Assembly (NCBI GenBank): GCA_023313575.1
Contig: JAJTTP010000003.1
Coordinates: forward strand, 1,116,001 to 1,180,000
Length of the DNA: 64,000 nucleotides
DNA from: Eutypella sp. D-1
Lineage: Eukaryota; Ascomycota; Sordariomycetes; Xylariales; Diatrypaceae
Direction of reading: 5' to 3'
This document shows, piece by piece, positions 32,838-45,378 of this stretch. A program made the translations under genes and the position numbers. How positions within the stretch are numbered: the stretch's first letter is position 1; every line of letters starts with the position of its first letter. The notes beneath the pieces are model-generated. The model was not told the origin of the DNA. It saw only the letters and a list, made by a program, of their open reading frames with translations, and searched no databases.

Positions 32838-35258
32838 TCCTAAACCGCCGCCGGGATTGAAGAAGAACACACAACACACGACGACGGCACACACGGCGAC
32901 ACACACGGCGACACACGATCCTTATTCTTATCCTTCCAGTTTACTCCCTCAAAGAACGAGAAGTGTGTCTCTTCATCGTGGGCCGGGACATACGAAAAGC
33001 GCAATAGACACGTCGCATACGACATCCGCGGTCGATCTCTTACGGTGAATCAACTCACACACACTTTTTTTTTTCTTGGGCTGGGTCGGCTCCCGGTACG
33101 GGGGAAGAGGGAACAGGGCTAGTTAGTTGATAGGTTGGTTGGATGGGAGGGACAATAAATCAATAAACAGGAACGGGACTAGTTAAAATTGAGACCCGAA
33201 ACAAGAAATAATTGTTAATTGCCTTGCTTAGCTTGACGAGTGATTTTTTGGAATTTTTTTTTAGAACAAAAAAAATTCTAGCCGAAGAAAACAATGCCGA
33301 CCGGGGCGATGGAGACCCTTCCATCGAGCGCGCCTTTTTTTCTTCTCTCCCTCTTGACTTTTCTCTTGGCCTTCTCTCCCCTTTTGTTGAAGCCACAAAA
33401 GAGGCTGGTGAGTGGCTTCGATTGACAGCTATATTACCGGAAATGGATGACATGACGAGTGCCAAGCCATTCTAAAATGCTGACAGCCAGTCATGTCCAG
33501 GGTTTACCCCGGACGGGATCAAGGGCCCCCCAACCTGAAGGGGACTTAACCGAGCTGGGTTGGCTGCAGGGCGGGGCGGGGCTGGCATTTTGCACTAAGG
33601 TACTTGAGTATTCTGTGTACACCCTAACAGGGATTATTGCAGTTAGTGTGGTACTTGCTCCACTAGTTTCGGAAAAACCCTCGGAAGACCTTAATGTACT
33701 TTCCCATACATCTTACTATGAAGTGTACGTCATTTCTAGCCACATCAAAGCCACATTTGATGGCTAAAGATGTATCCAACCTACCAGCTCAATTACTTCT
33801 ATATATGGAAATATGTGGGCCTTGTATGCCACTAACTACAATAATCCCTGTTAGGGTGTAGCTACCGAATACGGGGTGCCTAACGCAGTATGGCAGTAGA
33901 CGGGGTGGACTGCCGAAGCTATATTTTACCGTGTTGTCACTACTTATGTAGGAAACTTGGAAGCAGTTACCTTAAGTGCCCAGGTGTCTAAGCAGGCTGG
34001 CAGGTTCGAAACCCCTCTTAAGTTCTTCCTTTTCCAATTAAGTCGTAGACAGGCCCCGTTAGTCCGGCTATGTGTTGTATGTACGTATTACAACTGTGCT
34101 GACGGAAAGTGGGAGGTGGGGACCGAAAGCTTGCCCGCCAGGTCGGCTAGCACGCATGTCGCCGGCCAGCTTCGCCGAACCGCTGGAAACTTCTATCATC
34201 CATGCACTTGGTAACATGACATCCAACCTACATAAGTACGTTACTAGCTGCCGGGCCGGCTGGCCTACACGTACGTAGTACATACCTAGGTAGTACCTAA
34301 GTAGCCGTGTCTTTCTGATACCTACCTGCCTGTGTAGCAAAACTACCAACAAATCACCATGACAACAATCAACAGAAACTGACCGCTTCTGCTGCCGACG
34401 TTTCTGGACGGGCATGGGAAAAAAATCCTAAAGGAGCCTGCTACCATATATGCATCGCTGCTTAAATATATGGCCCTGATAAGTCTCAACGCTATGTGTG
34501 TGAATACTTACCTAAATATGTTTTAGACGTCTGGGTGAGAAACGACGGAGTCCACGAGAGGGCTGAATGGAGGAAACCTTTCGGATCGGCGCCGGGTCTT
34601 TTTCTCCCTGTCTCTTCTGTCTCTTCGTCATCGTCATAATTACCCGCAAGCCGGCCGCGGCTGAGCATCCTGATGCGGGCCACGTGTTCACGGGCTTGAT
34701 CACAGGTTCGTATTGGCACGGGAGAGCCTTATCTTTTTTAAAATACCTCTCTCATTTCGTCCTTCCTTCCTTTCTTGCTTTTCTATTCATAGATGGTCTA
34801 TCTGTTTGGTTACATGGGCTCCAGTAGTCAAGTCAGTGTATACATATGTATCTCCCGAGGTCTGCATTGATGTAGCTAAAGAAAATCCCGGATCCGCGTG
34901 CTATGTGACCACCTTCTTCCTCCCCACTCTCCGTCCCACCGGCAAAACAACAGATATATGCAGATCAGGTAGCAAAGCTTAGATCGTGGCTGACCCCCCC
35001 TAACTATCTATTTGACTGCATACTGCAGCACACGTTACGCCCTCTATGTAGTTGGAGATCCCCGGCAGGCCCACTCCGGGGCTATATCGACTCGACGATG
35101 CGCCCGCCCCCTCCGACTGGCCAATGCCGTCACTGACGTCGCACTAACCAACAATGAGTGATTAGCGCATATCTTCTACTACAGGCTATGATGAAAGGGG
35201 GATCACATATATATACCTAAGTATCGGAGCTGGCATTCCCGGGTCCCTTCCTCCCCCA
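32838..35258. other. Intergenic region, about 2.4 kb, containing a MITE
   Basis: Apart from the mobile element at 33618-33860, I see no gene. A GACACACGGC duplicate lies near 32892-32918. T-rich runs lie near 33065 and 33245-33265. AGGTAGTACCT-type repeats lie near 34288. Frames in 34492-34982 are T/C-rich and look like leader or non-coding DNA. Confidence 0.45.
33618..33860. mobile_element. MITE, Tc1/mariner-like, with TA target duplication
   Basis: A 243-base unit is bounded by near-perfect terminal inverted repeats of about 29 bases, with one mismatch. The left end begins TACACCCTAACAGGGATTAT and the right end finishes ATAATCCCTGTTAGGGTGTA. The outermost TA on each side can be read as a TA target-site duplication, as made by Tc1/mariner/Fot1 transposases. 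The interior has no coding capacity. It contains a second inverted repeat at 33737-33766 (TAGCCACATCAAA against TTTGATGGCTA), nested in a weaker ATACATCTTA/TAAAGATGTAT pair. This is a typical non-autonomous element that would need a transposase elsewhere in the genome. Confidence 0.85.
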
Positions 35259-35618
35259 TCACGATTCGGTGGAAGTGGACGAGCTCTGTGACGCAGAGGA
35301 CTCAAACGAGACGGCAGCGGAGGAGGAAGACGACTCGACGGCCGGGGGCGCGGCAGTGGGGATGTTGACGTCGAGCTCGCGGAGGGCAGCGCGGGGACTG
35401 CCGATCCCGTCGCCGTCGCCGTCACCTCCCGCGGACAGCGCCATCCTGAACATGCCGGCGGGGAGCAACGGGGCGACGTGGCAGTCGTGGCAGTCCTCAT
35501 CGAGCTGGGTAGTCACGGCGGGCCGCTCGCGGTGCCGCGCCCGGTGCGCGCCGCCGCACTCGAAACGCACGTACTCGGCGCAGCCGCAGCGGTACTGGAA
35601 CATCACGGGGGCACACAT
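35259..35618 (-). CDS. Small Cys-rich uncharacterised protein
   Basis: A single-exon frame of 119 residues starts MCAPVMFQYRCGCAEYVRFECGG. It continues with a His/Arg-rich stretch and CHDCHVAPLLPAG, and ends in a Ser-rich tail of about 50 residues. The arrangement (a start followed by YxCGC, a Cys about eight residues later, then CxxC with His) is common in short fungal proteins that probably bind zinc. No signal peptide is visible, so a cytosolic or nuclear protein is likelier than a secreted effector. Codon third positions are GC-rich like the neighbouring genes, which argues against chance. Overlapping frames on both strands are shadows. Function is unknown. Confidence 0.6.
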   Translation of the reverse strand: MCAPVMFQYRCGCAEYVRFECGGAHRARHRERPAVTTQLDEDCHDCHVAPLLPAGMFRMALSAGGDGDGDGIGSPRAALRELDVNIPTAAPPAVESSSSSAAVSFESSASQSSSTSTES

Positions 35619-37075
35619 AAGGGGTTATGCGTGCGTGCGCGCGCGTTTGTATACAGCGTGTATGGACGGATGCTGCGTCTCAGAGCGGTCTGCGATGCCC
35701 TCCTTTTTTTTTTCTTCCCTGGGACAAACGGTCAGCGTTACCTATACCTATTGGAAGGTGGGAGTTCAAGTCGTATGACTCGGTTACCTTACACGACTCG
35801 GAGATCTACCACGCCCTCAGTGGAACGAGTTGGGCAACCCTGCCGCAACCCCCCTTGTGCCTGCTTGTGCCCGGCCACTCGCAGATGCTCGCTCCGCCGT
35901 CTCTCACGCGATGATATGGGTGGTCGTAATGATGTCTGTATGGAACCGATGCCGTCGTTGTTACTGGTGGGCGATATCGGAAACCTGACGCAGAATAAGG
36001 ATACATTGACGTCGGGTTTCTGAATCGAGGTAGGTAAATGTTATGAATACATAGCGAGGGCGAAGAGAAAATTTGTAAAGAAATATCCCGAACGAGTAGT
36101 AGCGACCTCAGCTAGTAAGAACCTCGAGGTGCCTCGTTGTATCGTCCTTTTGCCGGAGGGAGGACCGGGGGATTCCTGACGAAAAGGAAGGCACACCCAC
36201 GCTTCGGCTGGCTGGTTTACACCTGATGGTGACTTGTAGAAATGGATGCCTGCACCTTCTCTCGCCCGAGTGCATTCCCTCACCTCTAGCCTGCATCGTA
36301 CCTACCTACATGTAGGCAGGTATGTACCCTGATTTTCAAGGCTTTCTCTGTACCTCAGGTACAATCTACCTAGGCCAATGAAGCGCCTATTTAACATGTG
36401 AAAAAACATGTGAAATAAAGTTGACTTCTCAGGCCATACCTGAGCTTTTCTTGGTGCTTTTTCCCCAATCTAGTCCGCTCCGCCAATTTATTTATTCGGA
36501 TTACGCATAGCGAACGTTTTGTCGGGCAGGTACAGAGACAGATATCCTGCACATCCCTCGAAAGGGAAATGCCCAATTTTCACCGACCGGCACAAGAAGC
36601 CCGGACGGAGTCTCTTGTGGTCATGGAACACTTTTGTTGGAGATGTCGTGTCGTATATACATACATATATGCATACATGCATACATGTATACATCCCCCA
36701 TGCCAAACGAATCCATTCGCTCGCGATCGTCCCAGGCCCAGAGCCGTCACGCGCTCTCGAGGCAGACCGACCGAACAAGTTGAGTAAAAACAGCAACGCA
36801 GTCCAACCCACCGTTGCAAAGAATCGCAGGTTCACCGCGCCCTCCCTTCCCTTTTTTAACCGTTGCGCCTAGCCTAGCCCACTGCAGCCCAGCCCGTTCC
36901 ATTCCGGTCCGATGCTTCCTATATATACATACACATACAATCGCTTACACTCACGGCGCAAGCAAGCGGCGCGCTCGGACGTGCCTTCGCATTGTAGTCG
37001 CTTCAACAACTCCACCGCGGACCCACGGGTCCTGACTCCTGACTCCCACAGACATGTACACCCCGCAACCCGCAC
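35619..37075. other. Intergenic region, about 1.5 kb
   Basis: No supportable gene. It contains a run of TACATACATATATGCATACA near 36658 and AGGT/ACCT repeats near 36300-36370. Confidence 0.45.
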
Positions 37076-38382
37076 CTACGCCCGCGCCAAGCTCAACAGC
37101 CCCTTCACGGCGGCAGGCACGCCGCCAGAGGCCGGAGCGTGGGAGAAGCTAGCGCCGCGCTGTTGCGTCGGGGCCGTAGGGAGGGGCGTTCTCTGGGGAG
37201 GCGGGGCCGAGGTCTGTCTGGGCGCCGACGGTGTGCTGACGTCCCGCTGCGATGTTGAGGACGACGGTGAGGGCGAGGGCGATGGTGATGCTGACAGTAG
37301 CCGTGCGGAAGGTGGAGGAGGCAGGAGCCGTCGTGCCTGCGGGGCCTGCTGCAGGGCGCGCGAGGCCATGCTGCTGAGGCTGGTGGTGGTGGTGGTGTCC
37401 TTGGCGGTGATCGCGGGGTTCTTGGTGTTGTTGCCGCCGATCGCAGCGGCCGACCGCCTGAACCGTCGCAGCCTCTCGAGCGGGACGTCCGTCTGCCCCG
37501 TGCGAACCTTGTAGCTTGCCAAGCCCAGCCGCAGCCGGAGAATCTCCGCCTTCTACGAGACGCGGCGCGTTAGCGGATCTGGACTGTTGTTGCGGGTGGG
37601 GGGGGGGGGGGGAGCCCACGAGTTTTCCGTGTGCCCGGGCCAAGGCCAACTTACCTGTCGCGTTTCCTCGCGTGTCATGGGGGGCCGCTGGGGAGGGGGC
37701 GGCGGCGCTACCGTCGCAGCCGCCGCCGCCGCAGCCGCCGCCACCGTGTCTGGCTCCGTTATTAGCGTCGAGTCTGTTATGTCGTGCGCTGAGTTGTCGA
37801 AGATGGACGAGTCGGCAGGTGAGTCAGAGCGTTGCCGCTCCTCAGTTGAATCTCGTTCCGGCTCTCGCTCCCGTTCCGGCTCTTGTTCTGACTCTTGGCT
37901 CTGGGCCCGCGGCTGTGATGTCTATGACGTGGAAATAAAAGAACGGGTTAGTTGAGCCGAACACGCATCCCAGCCACTAAACCCCACTCCCTTTCTCGCT
38001 TCCGTACCTGTTCCTCTACTAATGTCACTACGGCCGTGACAGTCGCGGGGCTGTCCTCGTTACTACCCGCGCCGCTCCGCTCCTGGGGCGCTTGATCGTC
38101 TGTGGCCGGGAGGGGGAGGCACGGCTTCTTGGCGGGTCTCTCGCCCGTCTCCGCGACGGCCCGCTGCTGCTGCTGCTGCTCCTGCGCGCGTTCTGCTGCC
38201 GCTGGTTCGCGGGGCCGCTTCGCCGCGGGCGCGACGCGGGATGCCGTTAGAGCGGCGATCGACATAGGCTGGTGGGGTTTCGCGAGGCCGTCGCGCTTCG
38301 CGGGGGCGGAGGGCAGCGGCGTGGCGGCGTTTGCGCTGAGCTCCCCGAGGACGCGTCGCTTGGTCGGTGACGTCTTGTCCAT
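37076..38382 (-). CDS. Whi5/Nrm1-family G1/S transcription repressor
   Basis: Three exons (38382-38008, 37921-37655, 37552-37076), all in phase 0, encode 372 residues. The only ordered-looking segment is at residues about 215-242, AEILRLRLGLASYKVRTGQT followed by DVPLERL. It matches the short Whi5 motif shared by Whi5 and Nrm1, which binds SBF/MBF transcription factors. The rest is disordered: an Ala/Pro-rich N-terminus with SPTKRRVLGEL (a likely CDK/Ser-Pro and nuclear-localisation region) and a Q/A/P-rich middle. The C-terminus is Ser/Pro/Thr-rich with several SP and TP sites. Such proteins repress G1/S genes until phosphorylated. Which of Whi5 or Nrm1 it corresponds to cannot be decided from the motif. 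Intron 2 contains a 15-base G/C homopolymer close to the acceptor. Confidence 0.82.
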
Positions 38383-40737
38383 TTTTGTCCTTTCTTTCTG
38401 GTTGAACCGGGTTTATCCGGCGGGTCTGGATCAAGAAGGAAAAATTGCGCCTGTGTGTGGCTTTTTCCGACGAGGTTATGCGGGCGCGCGCTGCAAGAGG
38501 GCCCCCCTTTTACTTAATTTTTGTCCCCCAATTTAGGTGGGATGGCCTGCAGAGAAGCGTAGCGTGGGGTGTGCAGGTTGTAGTAAGAGAGCGAGGTGTT
38601 AGGTGGTTTAAGAGAAGGGATGGGATTTGAATCGCGTCTTGGACGACTTCCAGTCAAACCTTTTTCTTCCTATCTTCTTCTTATGTAATGCATGGAACAA
38701 ACCGAGACGGAGGATGTTGAGAAGAGGAGAAACCACGACACAGGGAAGTTCGTTGGAAAAGAAGAAGAAGAGAACGTATAAAAGAGGGAACTAGATATTA
38801 GAGAGACAGACACACGCGAGAGACACGAGAATAAACCCGGTCCGGATTCGCACTTCTACTAAATCGTATCGCGAAACTCGTGAGCTAATACCTAGGTAAA
38901 GTCGTAGTGTCCCTTGCCAGCCATATAGGTAAGGTAGGTACTTATCAATTTACCAAAGTATGAAGTCCATAGATTTGGGATGGTGGTGGAGGGGGTGGGT
39001 TACCAGGTAGTTGAGGGTCTCGTTAACTCAAGTCGGGTTAGGACGGGGACCCGCAATCGCGTCTGTCGCGTCTCTACATACTATCTGTAGGTAGGTAGAT
39101 GGTAGTGTGCATAAGCACGTGCACATGTCATCCTCTTTACATTAGTATAATGTGTGTGTGTGGTCGCCCCTGGCGATTGTGCAAGTGGCATAACTGGGAA
39201 CTACTTAACTAGTATTTGTTTAATTATTTCCTTTTCCGGACATGAATAAGTCTTTTTAACCGCGCATAAGACAGCCGTGCAGCCGCTCACTCATACCCGA
39301 CTTGTTATATAAGCGTGTACATAGCCAACCACCTATTACATTACCTAACAGCCTAGGTACATAAAACGCCAACCCCCAGCGTGATTTACTTACTACATTG
39401 ACATACACTTAGCATCAGTAGTACCTTATTTATGTACGTAGATGCTGCATTCCAGCTCCGTCCGGGGGGGGGGGGGGTTCGATAATGCATCAATTCGATA
39501 GACGCGTTCCCTGTACACGTACATACTTAGTGGTAAGTGGCCCCCGAGTCCAGTCCCTGTTGCGTTACCCCCCAGTCCTCTTCCCCACATACCACCCGAA
39601 ACCCCCTGACCCTTCCTCATCTCCTCTTGGCGCCAATGAAGCTATTCGCGAATTATAGGGTCGAGTACTTCGCGCATCCCTTGTGTATTATGCGCGCGCA
39701 TGCTCGAGACCTACCCATTTATCTTCACGCATTTGGTAAATGGGTATATGAAGGTTAGGGGCACCTAGGAGGCCAAATTGTATATTCTACACACGCCCTG
39801 AGACTAAGAACCTTTTCATGACATCCCCACCAGAGTCTACAACATCTACACAATCTACCCAAAACCAACCCCTCTGCGAACATCTTACTATCCACTCTGT
39901 TGTACACTAGCCACGAAGGCGAGGAGAGCAAGCAAACGTAGGGATTCACGATAAAGGCGTCAGTCACAAGTAAGGAAAGGAGGGGGAGTCCCCCCCCTAC
40001 TCCCCGGGTAAAGTGGTATAAAAAAAAGGTCACTATAAGCACATACGTAGGTAGTCCCAGGTCCATAGGAGTAAGTCTATATGAAATTGATTCTAGTCCC
40101 CCTCGAAAAGGGAGGAGAAATTTCGTCGCTGTATAAGATAGGGGCAGCTGCGGACGTTATTGTCTTCCGCCGCGCCCCATCTATTTTCTCTGCCTCTCTT
40201 CTCTCGTCATGCATGCAGCTCTCAGCAAAAAGTTTCGCATCCTCCCAACGCCGGGCAGGAAAGGAGTCAAAAGGCGGAATAAAAAGAATAATAAGCATAA
40301 GTATATATAAAAACACAAGGCAGAGGTTTACATTTGTCGCGTCCACTCCGTTTCGTTAATCGAGACCCGGTTTTGGTTTGTTCCGTCGTCTCTCTCATCT
40401 GCCTGGGGTATCCCGTCCCTCGACTCAAGACCGTGCCCTGTGCCCTGTCCCGCCCTGTCCCGTCCTGTATGCACCGTTGCGTTATGAACCAAAACCCCCC
40501 TCAAAGACGAAAAGATGTGCATGCTCCCTGAGGGCCCTTGCCCTTGCTCCTCGACGCCGTGTCAAAAACTACGTCTAAACACAACACAAATCTCCTTTTT
40601 ATATAAAGCAATGATGACGTGGACCGCTGGTAAAATCCGAGGGTGGAAAGTATAATAAAACGGAATAAGAATCAAGGTTCGCCGTCTTGTAGATGAACGA
40701 TGAATAACGCTGTTATGGGAACGGAAGAAGACTTTCT
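38383..40737. other. Intergenic region, about 2.4 kb
   Basis: No supportable gene. The part next to 38383 should contain the leader and promoter of the Whi5/Nrm1-like gene. There is a 14-base G run at 39464-39477 and a TGTGTGTGTGTG tract near 39150. The part next to 40737 is the 3' flank of the Med15 gene. Confidence 0.45.
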
Positions 40738-43700
40738 TCAAGCCGAGGTGTCTAGCGAGTAGAGCGACGTGTCGAGCGCGAAAGGCTTGTCCAAGTCGGC
40801 GTTCGCTTCGTCCCACGAAGCTAGCTCGGCGAATGCGGACTCCGGAATGTCGGGTATGTCAAGTAGGTTCCCGCCAAGTCCGTACTCGAACAGCGGGCCA
40901 TTGCTGAACGGACGCCAGTGGTCGAATCCCATATCCAAAGACACGTTGAGCGCAACACCTTCCGAGACGTCGCTATTGGGTGGGGAGCCGTCTTTGCTCG
41001 ATTCCGGTGTGTCGTTGGGGGTGATCGATCGGTACACATCCATGTTCACTATTGCCCCGTCGCCGCCAGTTTCGAAGGCGTTTATCAGTCTGTGTTGTAG
41101 ACTCTGCGGGTCAATCGTCGCACCCATCCATGTATTTTCGGCCATGGGCTGCGAGTGTGCAAATGTAGCATCTGCCGCCTTCGCCGTGGAAACGCTGGTT
41201 GGCGTAGCCGTCTTATTGTTGATATTCTTAGCGAGCTCGTGCGCCTTGCCGCCCGCCTGTTTCTTCGTCGAAGACTCGCGCGACATAGGTGTGGCTTCAT
41301 TTCTCACCGCTGGGGTCTGGCCCTGTCTCGACGAATTGTTCGTCATGGGAGGAGCCGGAGACTGACCGTTAACAGCTGGCTTGGATGACTCGATGGGATT
41401 GCCCTCCATGTCCACACCAAGAGCAGCCGCAAGTTGCTCTTGGGCGAATCTCATAGGATCTTGGTGCGGCTTGACGTGCTCCTGCTCGTGATGGTTTCGC
41501 ATCGCCTCTTCGGTGAAGAAACCGACGTCGTTTGCATCGCAGCCAGACTCCGGGCAGAAGAATTGCGGCTTGGGCGGTGCTTTGGCTTCCGCAGGCGTCG
41601 ACCGCTTGACCATCTCGGGGGATGGCTGCTTCGGTACTTGGGGCGACGCATTCGCGCTCGCGCTCGTCGATCCTGTCTTAGGCCTCTTCCGGGCGGGCAA
41701 TGTGAGATCAGATTGCGTGATGGTATTCTTGCCGAGATAAGTTGGCTGCCCAGCAGGGGATGGGGCGCCTAACTGGAATGGCGGCTGCTGTGCGGTCGCG
41801 GTTGTCGGTGCTGGTGGTGGTGCTTGGCCACTCTTGCTGTTAGATCTCTGGTGCATTTTATGCGCTTGGTTTTGCTTCTCGAGATTGGCGGCATTCAAAG
41901 GCGCTGGTTGTGAAGGAGTTGGCTTCGCCGGTCCGGACTGCGCATTTGCCTCCACCGAGTTCTGTTGACTCGCATTCCTTCTCATTCCTTGAGGGAACGA
42001 CGCGGCTAGATCCTTGGCCATGCTCTCCAACATACCACGTGTATTGTCGAGCTCTTGGGGCCTCATGGAGAACGTATCTTTCAAGGTCGTCATTTTATCC
42101 GCGTCTTGGAACTGTCTGATGAGTTTGAGGCGCTAGATGTCTGTTAGCTTCCAGTACCCGAAATCACAAGCGGGGATCTCCACTTACCATCTTGAAGAAG
42201 AGATGCGCACGGGTGTCATCATGTGTCAGACTATACCAGCGGCCCAGCACCTTGCCAAGCTTATTAACCTCGCCAATCATATGCCGGATCTTCTGACCCA
42301 TATCTCGCAGCTGTTCAGGCGTCATGGGGACGTCTTCAACTTGCTCCAGCTGGGCCTGACGTCGCTCATCTTGACCGATTGCCTTCAGACGCTCTATATC
42401 CTCGGGCTGGGGTTGGCGACCCCTGAGCATAGCCTCATACTTGGCCCTCTGCTCAGGGTTCAGGGCAGCAATCTGCTGCTGTGTCAGCTGATGGACCGAA
42501 TTTCCAGTGGCCGCAGGCTGGGCCTGTTGAGCTTGTTGAGATGCCGGTCGCGCGGGCTGTCCAGCTGCCGGATTCGGCACCTCCACCACATCATCTGGAG
42601 ACGGCCGCTTCTGCCCAGTCTTCTGGGGTACGGCCGGAGAGGCGTTCGGTGGTTGTCGGTTGTTTTGATTCTGTCTATTGTTTCTAGTGGCCGCGGCTGT
42701 AGTCGCTTGGTTCGGCTCCTGGCCAGTCTTGGGCCGTTGTCCTGGAGTTGAGTTCGGCTGAGTTTGAGGCTGTGTTTGTGTTTGAGAATGTGGCTGCGGT
42801 TGTGCCTGTGGTTGTGCCTGCGGTTGTGGTTGCGCTTGTGGCTGCTGTTGTGGTTGCGCCTGTGCCGTGGCATTGGGTGCATTGATATGCATCGGAGGTC
42901 CCTGGGATATTGGCGGTGCCTGGCCTTGAGGACCTGCCAACTGCGCTGCTGCCCGCTGCCTCAACTGTCCTAGCTTTATCTGGTACAGCACCTGCTTGAT
43001 CTTTTCATCCGGCTGGCCCCTGAACCTCTCGTAGCTCTTCGCGGCTTGCAATTCCTGAGGTGTTACCACCGGGTTTGCGTACCCAGGCGGTAGTCCGGGC
43101 ATCTGACCTTGCTGAGGCGGGATCTGAGGTGGCTGAGGCCCCGGCTGCCCATTTGGAGGAGGGACCGGAGCCCCTGCCGCGCCCATCGCTGCGTTGCGTT
43201 TTAAGATATTCTCAAACTGCGCCTTCTGGACGTTGAGTAGATTGGATTGCAGCTGCTGAGGGAAGTTCCGCGGCGCCATCCATTGCTTCATTTGTCCCCA
43301 CTTCTTGACTTCCGGTGGTATCGGTTGACCTTGGTTTCTTAGGTTCTCCAGAATTCTAAGCGGTATATCCATCGAGTCCATAAGAGTGAGAGTGTTGGGG
43401 GGGTAATTATGGATAGGGACGTTGTTCCGCATTCTCTGCATATGCTGCTGGAGCATAGCCTGGTGCTGAACATTAATCGGCACGCCCATATTAGGCTGCT
43501 GGCCCATGCCGTTGTTTCCCGGCCCGAACTGTGCCAGAGGATTCCCTTGCGCCAACTGACCGCCCTGCTGCTGAGGTTGCGGCCTCCCTGGCATCTGCTG
43601 GCCAAGTGGTCGCCCGGCCTGCCAATTTCCGATCACTTCATTAAGCCGGTTTACGGGTAGGCTCATGAGCTGCTGTCGCTTCTCATTAGGAACCGAGGCA

Positions 43701-44271
43701 AGAATCTGCTGTAGAATCTGTTCCCTATCCACGTTCGCGCCCATCGGCATCTGAGGACGCTGGGCGTTCTGGTTAAATCGAGGATCAAGCGTTTGCCCAA
43801 AAGGGCCGCCGACCTGCCCCATCGGTTGGCCTTCGACAGGAGTACGACGTACTGGAGTGTTGAGCGTATTCATGCCGGGGCTTTGGGATACGGCACCTGG
43901 GCCACCAAGCCCGCCGGGCTGGCCTTGCATTTGTTTCGCCTGAGAATGTGCCCTTATCTGCGCTTGTGACTGGGCAGCAGCTTGGTCCATCTTCATCTGT
44001 TGGGCTTGTTGAAAATTGAACGATTGTTGCACTGGCCTTCCAGGCTGGTTGGGCCCCGCTTGGTTGCCCCCTGGGTGTTGGCCTTGAGCTCCGGCCATCG
44101 GCTGCGGCGTAGCATTGCGACCTGGCACCGAGCTCGCTGGTACGACCATTTGTCCTGCCTCCTGCGCCATGAGTCCGGCCTTTTGCTGGTTCATGATATT
44201 TTCCATAGCAAATTGCGACATGTCACCATTCTGTCCAGCAGTGTGTGGTTGCCCAGTCTGATTCATCTGCC

Positions 44272-44308
<37 letters not shown>

Positions 44309-45378
44309 CTGTGGCGGCGGCTGCTGCTGCTGTTGTGGTTGTTGGTGCTGCTGCTGCTGCTGTTGCTGCTGCAGCATCTGCAGCTGAGATTGGTTACCAC
44401 CCCTAGCATTATTAATGACTTGTTGCTGGAAGAAATACAGCACCGGATCCATTCCTTGTTGCGTAATTTGGGCGATCTGCTGCGGAGGTAATTTGCTGTT
44501 CAACATCATTCTGATATTATTGCGCTGTTGCTCGGGTGTCTGCGTGTACCTCTGCATAGCGATCGTTTGTATCCGCTGTCTGTCCTGTGGCGACAGATTG
44601 GCTAATGAAGCCATCAACGGCAAGGAGCGCATCTGAGGGTTGCCTGCTTGCATAGCAGCATGTTGATTCGGGTTCATTTGGGGGCCATTATTCGGCATTC
44701 CCATGTTCGGTTGCGGATGTTGTTGGATAGGTGAAGACTGCATCGGTTGCTGAAGATGCTGCTGGAACCCCTGTTGCGAGGGCTGATTAACGCCCCCGGG
44801 CATCCGCATGGCGTTCTGCTGATTCATCATCAACTGTGAGTGAGCTTGGGCCTGGGCCTGGGCGGCCTGGGCCTGCGCAGTTATTGAATTCTGCAGGGTT
44901 TGCTCGTTCTGTTGGCGTTTCCTGAAGAAATCCTGGACCTTGAGAGTAAGTCGTTGGTCATATGTCGTCTACATTCTGTTAGTTTCTACCATCCCTGAAT
45001 ATGGTCATTTTCATTCCTATAGCTTACTTTGTCTGGCGAGTTTAGGAATGCTTCACGTTCATAGCCGATACCGTGCTGAATGAGTTGAGTAGTGTCCCCT
45101 GACGGCATAGCCAGGAATGCATTGGTAATTCTGATATCAAGGTCAGCGATGTTCGTAGGGTGTCTTGACAAGACATACAGAAGGTAGCTCAAAGTAGAGA
45201 AGCAAACTCACATATTGATTACATTTCCCATGCGGTTCGGAATTGGCACATTCGCTTGCCAACCGTTGGCTTGGACGGGATTCGTCATCAGATGATTATA
45301 TACGATGTTTGACAGCTGCTGCTGCGCCGGTCGGGTTTGGGCGGTCCTAGGACCCATCTGGGGCATGTTGGCGGCCAT
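40738..45378 (-). CDS. med15: Mediator of RNA polymerase II transcription subunit 15 (KIX domain)
   Basis: Four exons (45378-45212, 45130-45028, 44968-42188, 42132-40738) join in frame to 1481 residues; introns are 81, 59 and 55 bases. The first two exons and the start of exon 3 form a KIX-like helical domain (GWQANVPIPNRMGNVIN, ITNAFLAMPSG, YEREAFLNSPDK, DQRLTLKVQDFFRKRQ), the activator-binding part of Gal11/Med15. The following 800 residues are Gln/Pro/Asn-rich, with long glutamine runs and a Pro-Gln repeat. A conserved-looking block (EQLRDMGQKIRHMIGEVNKL, then WYSL) sits near the exon 3 end. Exon 4 holds a C2H2-like CPESGCD...HHEQEH segment and an acidic C-terminus. Med15 sits in the Mediator tail and receives signals from transcription activators. 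Size and order fit filamentous-fungal Med15. The start has a good context (GCCATGG). Confidence 0.83.
44272..44376 (-). repeat. CAG/CAA trinucleotide repeat encoding polyglutamine
   Basis: About 105 bases of imperfect CTG/TTG units (CAG/CAA on the coding strand) encode glutamine runs interrupted by His and Pro inside the Med15 gene. The mix of CAG and CAA suggests a tolerated, length-variable tract. Confidence 0.8.

Noticed and set aside
34003..34020. GGTTCGAAACC resembling a tRNA B box
   Set aside because: The T-stem does not pair beyond two bases and no A box or acceptor stem was found.
43982..44491. Leucine-rich antisense frame opposite Med15
   Set aside because: It is the complement of the CAG/CAA repeat, which reads as Leu codons in the other strand.
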